Shown piece after piece: positions 34,277 to 43,979 of a stretch of DNA of 59,193 nucleotides. The translations under genes and the position numbers were made by a program. Source of the stretch: Cyanomargarita calcarea GSE-NOS-MK-12-04C (GTDB lineage Bacteria; Cyanobacteriota; Cyanobacteriia; Cyanobacteriales; Nostocaceae); NCBI GenBank assembly GCA_019359595.1, contig JAHHGZ010000046.1, positions 1 through 59,193 of the forward strand, in the 5' to 3' direction. The number at the start of each line of letters is the position of its first letter. Within the stretch, counting starts at the first letter, position 1. The notes under the pieces were generated by a model. The model ran no database searches. It saw only the letters and a program-made list of their open reading frames with translations, and was not told the DNA's origin.

Positions 34277-35404
34277 TCACCAAGTTAATGACAATTCTTC
34301 GATTGGCACTAGGAAATTACACAATTCGAGCTTGACTTGCCCATTGTTGATTTCTTGCACTTTGAGTGGTAGCCAAGCACTCAAGTGGGGATAGTGGTTT
34401 ACCCAATTAACCTTGTCCCCAACTTTTATTGACGGGATTGTCTTGCAAGATCCTTTCAGAGCCGTAATCCGTCTTTTTTCTGATTCAGCAAGCACATTCC
34501 AACTATCAAGTCGAGTTCGTTCGTCAATCTGGGACGTAATTGCAACGATTTCGCTCCATGTTGTGCATTGCACCACCAAAGCAGCAATCTTCTCGAACGA
34601 CATACTTTCGATTGAATTGTTCAATTGTAAATCTTCATTTCCCTCGATACTCGTTTCGATATCTTGTGGTATTTCCATAGTTTCGACAACTTCCACCACT
34701 TCCACTGTTGTTTCGTCAGTTTCGCTTTGGTCAGTATAAGTTTTAACTTCAATATCATCATCGACTGGTGTTGGTGCGCTATATTTCAACTTTTCACCCA
34801 ATATCGCTTGCAAATGTGGTGGTAATTCACTCACCAATAAGAACGCACCAGATAAATATGCTTCTCGAAATGCAGCTGCTTCCCTTACAAACGATTGTGC
34901 TGTCATCCCTTCGTTATCCATCGCTCGCTGTATGGATATTCCCGTGTAATGGTCATCTTCCTTGATTGGGGGGACAACACAGCTTCTCGACCCATCTTTC
35001 TCGGCTCGCCATATACTTGGTTTGTCAGGTTTTGCTGTGCGTGGTCTTTTGCAAGCCTCAATTAAATTCTCCACCAGTTGCTGCGTCACATGACCCACAC
35101 TATTCCTTATCCCTTCCACCACCAGGGCAAACTTTTTGGTCGATGTAATTTTAAACAACGTGCGTGGTTCGATTTTTGCCAACTTGTTTATTTCCACATC
35201 AGCAAAGGCTAGAGCTATCTTTATATAGCTTCGTACCAATTCTCTTCCCCACCCAAAAGACTGGACCAACTTGCTAAATTCAGCCTTGGGTAAATATTGC
35301 TTGTCCCTCAATAATGCCTTTGCAAACTCGATTATTCCGAGTGTTGATGAGTCGAGTGTATCAATTTTACCTAGCGATACTGGTGTATAGGTTGTGGTGC
35401 TCAT
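34277..35404 (-). CDS. Uncharacterised cyanobacterial protein with SH3-like C-terminal block
   Basis: A 375-residue protein that I cannot assign. Residues 20-110 are helical and Lys/Arg-rich (DKQYLPKAEFSKLVQSFGWG near 35), and 145-200 contain GMTAQSFVREAAAFREAYLS. A long acidic Val/Glu/Thr stretch near 210-255 is probably disordered. The end, IKVGDKVNWVNHYPHLSAWL then PLKVQEINNGQVKLELCNFL, has the style of a KOW/SH3-like domain. Similar proteins seem common in filamentous cyanobacteria, often near replication or mobile genes. It is divergent from a small helix-turn-helix-like gene, with a palindrome between that could serve both. Confidence 0.65.
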   Translation of the reverse strand: MSTTTYTPVSLGKIDTLDSSTLGIIEFAKALLRDKQYLPKAEFSKLVQSFGWGRELVRSYIKIALAFADVEINKLAKIEPRTLFKITSTKKFALVVEGIRNSVGHVTQQLVENLIEACKRPRTAKPDKPSIWRAEKDGSRSCVVPPIKEDDHYTGISIQRAMDNEGMTAQSFVREAAAFREAYLSGAFLLVSELPPHLQAILGEKLKYSAPTPVDDDIEVKTYTDQSETDETTVEVVEVVETMEIPQDIETSIEGNEDLQLNNSIESMSFEKIAALVVQCTTWSEIVAITSQIDERTRLDSWNVLAESEKRRITALKGSCKTIPSIKVGDKVNWVNHYPHLSAWLPLKVQEINNGQVKLELCNFLVPIEELSLTW

Positions 35405-35438
35405 GGTACAATGGCAGCTCTAAATATATTTTTTGTTT

Positions 35439-35470
35439 TGTAGTTGGTTACATATGTGTAGCCAACTACA
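35439..35470. promoter_or_regulatory. Palindromic operator candidate
   Basis: TGTAGTTGG (35439-35447) and CCAACTACA (35462-35470) are exact inverted copies 14 bases apart, in the middle of the 191-base region between two divergent genes. The spacing suits a dimeric DNA-binding protein; the adjacent HTH-like product is the obvious candidate. Confidence 0.55.
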
Positions 35471-35595
35471 TTTATTATTAAACAATGTATGTACTTTGGG
35501 ATTATTGTTTTGTTACATAATTTAATTTTCTGGAAATTTGGGCGCTGGTTGTGTAACTTTAGAATAGATAATATGTATATTGTTGGTTCTTGTGC

Positions 35596-35967
35596 ATGAA
35601 GATGAAGGGAGCAGTACGCTGGAATCTAAAAGTGATAATGGATAGATGCCAAATAGGCACGGTGCAGCTATCTACTTTTATGAAAGTGGCTCCCCGTACT
35701 GTTACCAAGTGGCGACAAGCTGAGTTTTTGCCCGAAATCAATGAAAAGCGCTATATACAGATATATAACGCGATAAATGAGTTATGCGATATTAATGGCA
35801 CTCCCAATCGGAAAATTAAGCTACGGGATTTAGTTGAATTTTGTGAAGATGAAGTGCGTGATTTTGATGTAGCTGATTACCAGTATCCTTCAGGCGATGC
35901 GCGTAAGAAGCCGAAGTCGGATGGGCAAAATAAAAACGATGATGGTAAAAAGGCTGTAGCTGCGTGA
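35596..35967 (+). CDS. Small putative helix-turn-helix protein
   Basis: A 123-residue basic protein. The stretch IGTVQLSTFMKVAPRTVTKW with RQAEFLPEINEKRYIQIYNA is compatible with a helix-turn-helix (VAPRTVTKWRQ would be the recognition helix). The C-terminus from about 90 is polar and Lys/Asp-rich (KKPKSDGQNKNDDGKKAVAA) and probably disordered. I do not recognise the family. ATG 35596 or 35602 could be the start; neither has a strong ribosome binding site. It is divergent from the 375-residue protein and a palindrome lies between, so autoregulation is plausible. Confidence 0.6.
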   Translation: MKMKGAVRWNLKVIMDRCQIGTVQLSTFMKVAPRTVTKWRQAEFLPEINEKRYIQIYNAINELCDINGTPNRKIKLRDLVEFCEDEVRDFDVADYQYPSGDARKKPKSDGQNKNDDGKKAVAA

Positions 35968-36045
35968 GAGTGGTTAAATGAAGCATATTTGTATATTAAG
36001 ATTTATTACAATTCCCTTTTGAATTGGGAGCAGGGGGCTTCAATT

Positions 36046-39000
36046 TCAACCAGTCAAGTCCATAATTTGTTCAAACTGGAAGTTCTCAGCTAAATCTCTA
36101 AAAAAGCTTGCCAAAATTGCATTTTCTGAGGGTATTTGCTCAATTAACTGTAAAATCAGGTCGTCACTGCATTGAGCCGCAGCATAATGTAGCTGCGATC
36201 GCCATTCAGCCGACATTTGAGATAATAGAGCAAGTACATCTGTGGTAGTTAAAATCTGTTCTGTTGTGTTTCTTGTTTGCTGTTCTATCCCATTGTTATC
36301 TTCTTGATAAAGATATTTTACTCCCAGATACAGAGCCAATTTTTCTAGTAATAATTCTTCCCGGAATGGCTTGTTAATAAAATCATCACAACCCGCTTGC
36401 ATCATTGCCTGTTTTTGTTCCTCGAAGGCATTTGCAGTCAGGGCGATAATTATTGTGGAGGGAGTGGGAGAAGAAAAAAATAAATTCTCTCTCTCCCCAA
36501 CCCCCTCTCTCCCCATCCCCCCATCTCCTCTCTCCTTCCTCTTAATCTCCTGGGTAGCTTGATAACCATCCATTACAGGCATCCGCATATCCATAAAAAT
36601 CAGGTGTGGTTGCCAATTCGACCACATATCAACCGCCTCAGAACCATTTGCGGCTTCTTGGACGAAAAAGCCGATGGATGTGAGTAATTTGGTTAGCAAC
36701 AAACGGCTTTCAACGCGATCGTCAACTACTAGAATGCGGTACTGCGGTTCATTTGCGGCTAAACCGATAATTTTGTGTTGATTGTGACTGATTTGAATAT
36801 CACTCTGGTTGGCGATATTTATCTTTAAATTAAACGCGAATGTACTGCCGACATCAACAGTTGACGCAACACTAATATCCCCACCCATTAAGTGTATATA
36901 CTTACGGCTAATTGCTAAACCCAGTCCTGTTCCTTGCAGAGATTTTCTTCCAGTTTCTGTTTGTCCAAATGCTTGAAATAATAAGTTGATTTCTTCAGGG
37001 GAAATACCTTGACCTGTATCAATTACCTGAAAGAATAGATGGGGGAAGGGGGGAGAAGAAGCTACATTTCCTCCTTGTCCCCCTTTTCCCATTTCCACCC
37101 TCAATGTCACACTTCCGGTGTTTGTAAATTTAATTGCATTTCCTAAGAGGTTGAGGAGAACTTGACGAAGTTTGCTGGAGTCGGTTTGAATGTATTGGGG
37201 AATGTCTGGGTCGATGTTAAATCTTAACTGTAAGTTTTTGCTCTTTGCTCGCAGGCGTAACATTTCTTCGAGGCTTCCAAGCAAGCGAATTAAATCGAAG
37301 CTGCTGACGTTGAGTGTGGTTCTACCTGCTTCGATTTTGGACATTTCTAGAATGTCGTTGATTAAAATCAATAAATGTTCGCCTGCACGATTAATAATTG
37401 CTAAATTGTCTTGATGTTCAACAGATAATGTGGAGTCGCGATTCATGACTTGGGTGAAGCCAAGGATGGCGTTGAGTGGAGTTCGCAATTCGTGGCTCAT
37501 ATTGGCGAGAAATTCGCTTTTGGCCCGGTTGGCTGCATCGGCGGCGATAACAGCTTGTTGCAGTTCTTGTGATTGTCTTTGCGTCTCGGCGTATAATTCT
37601 GCTTGCTGTAATGCGACTCCTAACTGATTGCTAATTTGGACTACGATGTTGATTTCTCCGGTTTTCCACTGGCGGGGGCTGGTGTTTTGGTAACTTGCTA
37701 GCAGTCCCCAAAGTTTGTCGCCACAGAATATGGGGACGGTGATGTAAGCTTTGGCTTGAAATTGCTCTAAGAGATTGACGTAACAATTTTCAAATCCGGC
37801 TTTGTAGATATCTGGAACGCAGAGGAAACTAGCACCTCGATTGTAGACGCCGCCTTGGGTTTGTTGCAGATATGTATCCAGTACTTGGTTATCTTTACTG
37901 TCTAGCTTTTGCACGGCACAACGGTCATTTTTGAGGGCATTTTCTATGGGATCCGGGTCATTATTGTGTTTTTCCATGAGAGAGACCCACTCCATCCCTA
38001 CAGATTCAGAGACAAATTCCCCACTCCAATCGGATTGAAAACGATAGACTACGACGCGATCGCAGTTGATAACTTGCCGTAATTCTTGGGTTGTGGCTGT
38101 AAATATAGTTTCTAAATCCAATGTCTGGCGCATTTTTTGAATGATTTTGGCGATCGCTCGCTCTCTTTCTGCACTCAGAAGCAAGGCATCTTCTGATTGT
38201 TTGCGCTCGGTAATATCTGTTATGGTACCGATATAGCCTTTAATTTCCCCATTTTCGTCAAATTCTGGTACTGCCTGAACAATCACCCACATGGTTTTGC
38301 CATCTAGATGCTTCATGCGATGCTCGGATTTACAAGGGATTTTTTGGGCGATCGCTTGATTCCATTCCTTCAAAGCGCTAACGCGATGCTTTGGATGTAT
38401 GGCTTGTGCCCAACCGGAACCCAAGGACTGTTGTACGGAAAGTCCGGTCAATTCGCTCCAGCGCTGATTGAGATATAAAGCGTTGCCCAAAGCATCAGTA
38501 TGAAAGATGCAAACAGGGGAGGCTTCTGCTAGTGTCTGATAGCGTCGCTGACTTTCTTGGAGAGCAATTTCTGCGAGTTTGCGATCGCTGATATCTTGGT
38601 TGACACCAATGGTATATTTGATTTCACCAGATATATCGCGTACTGGTGATGTAGTTAAATCAACCCAGACATACTCACCATTTTTGCAAAGCAGACGCTT
38701 CTCTAGTGAGTAATTCGGAATTTCGTTGGCGAGCATTCGACTGGTGTAGGATAATTCATTAGCGAAATCATCGGGATGGCTAATATCCTGAACTTTTAAT
38801 TGCTCAAATTCTGATTCCAAGTAGCCTAAAATATTGCACAATCCTGGATTTACTTTCGTAAAGCTACCATCCAGTGCCGCCTCACCAATACCAACAGCAA
38901 CGTTTTCAAAAACAGCGCGGAATTGTTCCTCCCGTTCTGCTAAAGCTGCTTGTGTACGTTTGCGTTCGGTAATTTCTACTAACACTGTACCGACACCACA

Positions 39001-42000
39001 GGGTCTGCCATCCGAACCGGGTATGGGAAAGTAAGAAGCCAGAAAATGACGGACAATATCTGGTTCTTTTGGAGATAAACCGCTTATTTCTGTATTCAAA
39101 ATGGTTTCACCATTATTAAGAACCCGCTGATATATTGGTTCTAATGTGGGAGCAATATGGGGTAAAACTTCAGCAACAGTTTTACCAAGATGTTCTTGCA
39201 CGCTGCGCCCGTTAATAAGAGCGAGCAGTTCGTTAATTTGCACAAACCGCAATTGGCTATCTACTATATTTAAGCCTACGGGAGCGCCGCTGAAAAAGGC
39301 ATTGAGACGGGCTTCGCGCAAAGCTAATTCTCGTTCTAAACTTTTGCGTTCGGTGATGTCTTTGTGGGTACCCGTCATCCGCACGGGTGCGCCGGATGCA
39401 TCGCGCTCAAAAATCTGACCCCGAGAATGAATCCACTTCCACTCACCAGACAAACAACGCATCCGAAATTCTGCTTCATAAACGGCAGCATTACCTTCTA
39501 GGTGGGCGTTAAAGGCGGATACGACTGTAGACAGGTCTTCTGGATGTACTAGTTGTTTGAAGGGCGGTAGATTCTGCCCAACTCCAACTATTCCATATCC
39601 CAACATCTTTTTCCACCGCCAGTCGCGGTATATTTTGCCAGTGCTAAGATTCAAATCCCACAATCCCAAATCGCTCGCTTCTAATGCCAATTGCAAGCGT
39701 TCTTCACTTTGTCTGTGGGCAGCTTCTATTAGTTTTCGCTGAATTAGCGTGCCTAACTGGGCAGCAACAGCCCCGACTAAATAAAGCAAACGCCGATCTA
39801 TTTGACTAGAACTGCTTTTAAAGAATACTAGAACAGCTAATACTTGTTCCCCTGCCAGAATCGGAACGCCAAAACTGGCTTTTAATCCCACTTTAGCGGC
39901 GATTTGCGCTCGCTCTAGAGTTAATTCTCCCTCATGAGAAACATCTTCTATCCATTCTGGCTGCCGATTGTGCCAAATTCGTCCCGGCAACCCCACGCCT
40001 TTAGAGAATGCGATCTTTTCGCTATGGCGGTAAAATTTATCTAAATTGCTCTGATTTCCGTACCAACCCAGGCTATATTCCAAAAGGGTGGCATCATCAT
40101 TCGGTATCCATGCTTCCCCAAAATCCCAGTTGATGGTATTACAAATTAAACGCAGTACCAAAGCTAAGGCATTGTCTACATTCACTGCCCGACTGATGGC
40201 TTGAGTAGTTAACAATAACAAACGGCTTTCATTTTCTGCTTGTTTGCGCTCGGTAATATCTTTTGCTGTACCCAGTACATATTGTTGCCCGTCAATTTCG
40301 ATTAATTCTGCACTAAATATCGTTGTTCTAATTTCGCCAGCAGATGTGCGAAAATCAACTTCACGGTTGCGAATGGCTTTTGTTTCTATCAAAATAGTAG
40401 CTAGAATATTGCATTCTTCTTGGCTAGCCCAGATATTTAGTTCTTTATTGCTGCAACCGATAACTTCCGACCGAGAATAACCAAATAAGGTGCAGAAACT
40501 ATCGTTAACTTCGATGTAACATATTTCTGGAAAACTACTGAGAGCTATAGGGTCTGGAGATGACCTAAAAGCCGATGTTAATTTTGCCTCACTAGCACGA
40601 CGGGCTGATTCTGCCCGTTTGCGTTCAGTGATGTTGCTAGCTGTACCTGTTGCTCCTGCGATCGCCCCATCTTCATTTCGCAAGGCGATCGTATTGAACA
40701 TCATATAGATAGGGCTACCATCTTTTGCTATGCAGGTAGTCTCATACTGATAGACAACTCCTCCATCTATAATCTGACCAAAAGCTGACATATCCTGAGC
40801 AATATTCACGGGCGATATAAAATCAGTAAAAGGACGCCCGAGCATTTCTTCCGGTTCGTAGCCGTAAATCTTTTTCACGGCAGAGTTCACGTAGGTAATC
40901 AGCCCGTCATTATCCACCGACCAAATCATATCCTGGGATGTCTCAACTAAGACCCGATACTTACTTTCACTTTCCCTCAGGGCTGCTTCAGCATTCTGGC
41001 GGACTTTGATTTCTTGCTGGAGTTGCAAATTTTGGCTGTCTAATTCAACACGCGCTTGTTTTTCTTGCTCCAGCAGCTTTGCTTGTGCCAAGGCTATTCC
41101 CACTTGTGCCGCAATCGATTCTAAGAGATCAATCTCTACAGATGTCCACTGACGTTCGGTGTGACATTGGTGCAAACAAATCAGACCGTTTGTTTCACCT
41201 TGATAAGAGGTGCGTACAGCTAGCATCGACTCGATTTCAAACTCCCGACAAATAGAAATCGCATTCTGCAAGAGTGGATCGACATAAACATTATTAGAGG
41301 CGATCGCTCCATCTTGCGATAATACCCGTTCAATATGAGAATTGCCGACTACTGGGATAAAATAACTCAGCAGCGAGGTAAAGCCATTTGCCAAAAATTC
41401 CCCTAATATCGGGATTTGCGGCGTTGGCGAGGTGATATAAGTATGAATTAGAGCGCGACTGACACCAAACGCTTTACCGATTTCTGTTGCAGCAGTCTCT
41501 AAAATTTTATTGGTGTCTAATTTAGAACGAATTTTATCAATAATTTTATTGAGAATAATGCTGCGGCTATATTGTTGTTGCAGGGCATCATCCGACTGTT
41601 TGCGCTCCCAAGCTGAGGAAATGGCAACAGCTACTGATTGCAAAATTTTTACTTCATAATCTTCCCAAAGTCGTGGTTCCACGCAATTATCAAAGCCGAT
41701 AAAGCCTAATAACTCACTAGAGGCAATAATCGGAAAAATCATAATCGATAGAATCCCTTGTGGTTCCAAAATTATTCGTTCTGATTCAGGGAATTCTGCG
41801 ACTATGCCAGAAACAATTTCATCTTGCGATAGCAAATCAGCCCAACGTGGGAAAAATTCGTCATAAGAAAGGTTTTGTAATGCCTCGTTATCAATTTCTG
41901 GTTGAACACCCGGATAGCACCACTCCGCACATTGGCTCATCCGTAACCTACCATTGGGATCGCGATAGTTTTCAAATATATATATCCGACTCGCTCGACA

Positions 42001-42972
42001 AGCAGAACCCAGAATTTGTACTATTTCTGTGTAGCATTCGCGACAATTCTTAAAACTCAGCAACCTGCGTTGAACTTCTACAAGGGCTGCTAGATAATGT
42101 TCGCGAGACTTGCTCTGTGCTTCGGCGATTTTACGGCGAGTAATATCATTTACTGTATTGACGACAAATAAATTGCCATCATCATCAAGAAAAACAGAAC
42201 GTGTTCTTTCAACATTTAACTGAGAACCATCTCTTCGGGTAAAGGTTAATTCTCTATTTTTAAAGACGGAACTGCTGCCAATAGAATCTTGATAATCCTG
42301 AATTAAATTTGCTTTTTCTGCGACTGTAAGATTATGATATCGGACAGTAAATAATTGACCGATGAGTTCTTCTCTCCTAAATCCATATAATTCACAGTAA
42401 TACGGATTTACATCAATATAATATCCATTGTGATCTGTCAAACAAATACCTGTTTGAGCAGAATTAAAAATAGAGTCTATTTGTTTGTTGCGATTTTTTA
42501 ACTCAACTCCGATTCGCTGCCGTTCTTGAATTTCTTTTTGGAGTTGGCTGTTTTGCTGCTTCAGTTGCTTTTGCAGTCTTTGGATAGTGAGTTGATTTTC
42601 CACCCGCGCTAAAACTTCTTCTATCTGAAAAGGTTTAGTGATATAGTCTACACCACCAACTTTAAAAGCCTTAACCTTATCAAAAACATCCTGGAAACCG
42701 CTAATAAAAATTACCGGAATGTCGCAGGTTGCAGGAGAAGCTTTGAATTTTTGGCAAAGTTCATAACCATCGACTTCAGGCATCATGATATCGAGCAAAA
42801 TTAAATCAGGCGGTGCTAATTCGGCTACGATTAAAGCCATCGAAGCTGTAATTACACCCTGAACCGTATATCCGCTTACGGATAGACTTTCAGATAAAAT
42901 TTGTACTTGATCTATGCTGTCATCAACTACTAGTATACTACCATTTGTGGTTGGTTGTTGATTGCTATCCAT
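36046..42972 (-). CDS. Giant hybrid histidine kinase with REC, multiple PAS/GAF and a cyanobacteriochrome-like GAF
   Basis: A 2,308-residue soluble hybrid kinase; no membrane helix is seen. Order: receiver domain with D61 in LLDIMMPEVDG; coiled coil; PAS (about 165-285); two GAF (about 295-640); two PAS (665-915); GAF (925-1090); four PAS (1095-1600); phytochrome-type GAF (about 1615-1790); HisKA with H1827 in NMSHELRTPLNAILGF; ATPase domain; second receiver with D2128 in MDMRMPVMDG; short tail. The last GAF has DRVVVYRFQSDWSGEFV and C1730 in ENCYVNLLEQFQAKAYITVP, where phytochromes and cyanobacteriochromes attach bilin, though the next residue is Tyr instead of the usual His. The signal sensed is unknown; light is possible. 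It stands alone. Confidence 0.93.
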   Translation of the reverse strand: MDSNQQPTTNGSILVVDDSIDQVQILSESLSVSGYTVQGVITASMALIVAELAPPDLILLDIMMPEVDGYELCQKFKASPATCDIPVIFISGFQDVFDKVKAFKVGGVDYITKPFQIEEVLARVENQLTIQRLQKQLKQQNSQLQKEIQERQRIGVELKNRNKQIDSIFNSAQTGICLTDHNGYYIDVNPYYCELYGFRREELIGQLFTVRYHNLTVAEKANLIQDYQDSIGSSSVFKNRELTFTRRDGSQLNVERTRSVFLDDDGNLFVVNTVNDITRRKIAEAQSKSREHYLAALVEVQRRLLSFKNCRECYTEIVQILGSACRASRIYIFENYRDPNGRLRMSQCAEWCYPGVQPEIDNEALQNLSYDEFFPRWADLLSQDEIVSGIVAEFPESERIILEPQGILSIMIFPIIASSELLGFIGFDNCVEPRLWEDYEVKILQSVAVAISSAWERKQSDDALQQQYSRSIILNKIIDKIRSKLDTNKILETAATEIGKAFGVSRALIHTYITSPTPQIPILGEFLANGFTSLLSYFIPVVGNSHIERVLSQDGAIASNNVYVDPLLQNAISICREFEIESMLAVRTSYQGETNGLICLHQCHTERQWTSVEIDLLESIAAQVGIALAQAKLLEQEKQARVELDSQNLQLQQEIKVRQNAEAALRESESKYRVLVETSQDMIWSVDNDGLITYVNSAVKKIYGYEPEEMLGRPFTDFISPVNIAQDMSAFGQIIDGGVVYQYETTCIAKDGSPIYMMFNTIALRNEDGAIAGATGTASNITERKRAESARRASEAKLTSAFRSSPDPIALSSFPEICYIEVNDSFCTLFGYSRSEVIGCSNKELNIWASQEECNILATILIETKAIRNREVDFRTSAGEIRTTIFSAELIEIDGQQYVLGTAKDITERKQAENESRLLLLTTQAISRAVNVDNALALVLRLICNTINWDFGEAWIPNDDATLLEYSLGWYGNQSNLDKFYRHSEKIAFSKGVGLPGRIWHNRQPEWIEDVSHEGELTLERAQIAAKVGLKASFGVPILAGEQVLAVLVFFKSSSSQIDRRLLYLVGAVAAQLGTLIQRKLIEAAHRQSEERLQLALEASDLGLWDLNLSTGKIYRDWRWKKMLGYGIVGVGQNLPPFKQLVHPEDLSTVVSAFNAHLEGNAAVYEAEFRMRCLSGEWKWIHSRGQIFERDASGAPVRMTGTHKDITERKSLERELALREARLNAFFSGAPVGLNIVDSQLRFVQINELLALINGRSVQEHLGKTVAEVLPHIAPTLEPIYQRVLNNGETILNTEISGLSPKEPDIVRHFLASYFPIPGSDGRPCGVGTVLVEITERKRTQAALAEREEQFRAVFENVAVGIGEAALDGSFTKVNPGLCNILGYLESEFEQLKVQDISHPDDFANELSYTSRMLANEIPNYSLEKRLLCKNGEYVWVDLTTSPVRDISGEIKYTIGVNQDISDRKLAEIALQESQRRYQTLAEASPVCIFHTDALGNALYLNQRWSELTGLSVQQSLGSGWAQAIHPKHRVSALKEWNQAIAQKIPCKSEHRMKHLDGKTMWVIVQAVPEFDENGEIKGYIGTITDITERKQSEDALLLSAERERAIAKIIQKMRQTLDLETIFTATTQELRQVINCDRVVVYRFQSDWSGEFVSESVGMEWVSLMEKHNNDPDPIENALKNDRCAVQKLDSKDNQVLDTYLQQTQGGVYNRGASFLCVPDIYKAGFENCYVNLLEQFQAKAYITVPIFCGDKLWGLLASYQNTSPRQWKTGEINIVVQISNQLGVALQQAELYAETQRQSQELQQAVIAADAANRAKSEFLANMSHELRTPLNAILGFTQVMNRDSTLSVEHQDNLAIINRAGEHLLILINDILEMSKIEAGRTTLNVSSFDLIRLLGSLEEMLRLRAKSKNLQLRFNIDPDIPQYIQTDSSKLRQVLLNLLGNAIKFTNTGSVTLRVEMGKGGQGGNVASSPPFPHLFFQVIDTGQGISPEEINLLFQAFGQTETGRKSLQGTGLGLAISRKYIHLMGGDISVASTVDVGSTFAFNLKINIANQSDIQISHNQHKIIGLAANEPQYRILVVDDRVESRLLLTKLLTSIGFFVQEAANGSEAVDMWSNWQPHLIFMDMRMPVMDGYQATQEIKRKERGDGGMGREGVGERENLFFSSPTPSTIIIALTANAFEEQKQAMMQAGCDDFINKPFREELLLEKLALYLGVKYLYQEDNNGIEQQTRNTTEQILTTTDVLALLSQMSAEWRSQLHYAAAQCSDDLILQLIEQIPSENAILASFFRDLAENFQFEQIMDLTG

Positions 42973-43418
42973 CTTTGTCGAGATTTTCAGAAAAATTTAG
43001 GTTAAGAATTGTATATTACTGGTACTATATGTATTTTATGTCACCTAAATTATACATTTATAAGATTAAATAGACATCTCGTGGAAAAGAATCATGCGTT
43101 GCACAAAATCCTTTGTAGTGACAATACCATTCAAGAAGCTGGGCTACATGAATTGTCACTACTCCTTGTACACCCACCAGAAGGTCTAAGCCGGGATGGG
43201 CTTTTATTCTGAAAAAAATGGGCGATTGATTCAAGTGATCGCTTTTAGCGTGCCGGAGGCATATCGCGCATATAGTTATAGTCATATCTTCCACTAGACC
43301 CAATATGCTTGGTGTTAAGGATTGTTAGTGTAAATTCCACACCGTATTCTTGCCTTATATGTAACGTAAATTTCCAGGCTAAAAATACACAGCCACCTAC
43401 AGGCTAATTATTTTATTG
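42973..43418. repeat. Intergenic region with two repeat relics
   Basis: No gene is supported. GTAGTGACAAT (43115-43125) and ATTGTCACTAC (43152-43162) form a hairpin whose relative lies at 6010-6056. GCTTGGTGTTAAGGA (43306-43321) is the left-end motif of the MITE at 10545-10710 without its right half. Short frames on both strands here overlap these repeats and have no recognisable product. Confidence 0.55.
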
Positions 43419-43979
43419 CTATTGTGCAAAATTGGCGTGTAACAATTGAGACTGTCCTCTTAGCTGCCGTCGCCGTTGCTGTTGCACCTCCTGTTTTCTT
43501 TTGACAATTAAATTTGCGAGTTCCTTTTCTCCGATACCCTTAAAGATAGTTATTGCCGAATGGAAGTAACTAACTGCCTTGTGAATGTTGCCAGTAGATG
43601 CATTCACATCCCCTAAGCCAGCCAGTGCGATCGCTTTATTCTGTCGATCGTTGGCAGTTGTTGCCAGTTGAAGAGCTTTCTTGTAACGAGCTTCAGCCAA
43701 ATTAAAATTGTTTAGCAGCCAATAAGCATGACCTAAACGAATATACTCTGATATGCCTGCGGTTCCTTGCTGAACTAGTGGTTCCAGTTCGTCAATTACT
43801 CCTTGTGGTGATATTGTCCAAGAAGTAGGAGTTCTACCACCACTTGGGCTTGGATAACCGCACAAAGATGGGTACCACTTACAAACAGGGTTAGCTTCTG
43901 CCTTGCGAGTATCAATAGATACTGTTAAACTTGCTAGCATTGCAGTTAGAATCATCAAAGTAGATATTTTGCGAGACAT
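43419..43979 (-). CDS. Secreted TPR protein
   Basis: A 186-residue protein with an N-terminal signal (MSRKISTLMILTAMLASLTV) and probable cleavage near KAEA-NP. Residues 78-150 form two to three tetratricopeptide repeats, including GHAYWLLNNFNLAEARYKKALQLA (split: AYWLLNNFNLAEARYKKAL) and ALAGLGDVNASTGNIHKAVSYF. A Cys pair (CKWYPSLC) lies near the mature N-terminus. The C-terminal tail is Gln/Arg-rich. The start overlaps the stop of the upstream AAA-like gene in TAATG, so the two are translationally coupled and probably work together, one outside and one inside. Confidence 0.83.
   Translation of the reverse strand: MSRKISTLMILTAMLASLTVSIDTRKAEANPVCKWYPSLCGYPSPSGGRTPTSWTISPQGVIDELEPLVQQGTAGISEYIRLGHAYWLLNNFNLAEARYKKALQLATTANDRQNKAIALAGLGDVNASTGNIHKAVSYFHSAITIFKGIGEKELANLIVKRKQEVQQQRRRQLRGQSQLLHANFAQ

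Noticed and set aside
43009-43303. Short frames on both strands between the giant kinase and the TPR gene
   Set aside because: They overlap a palindromic repeat and a MITE relic, and their products look random.
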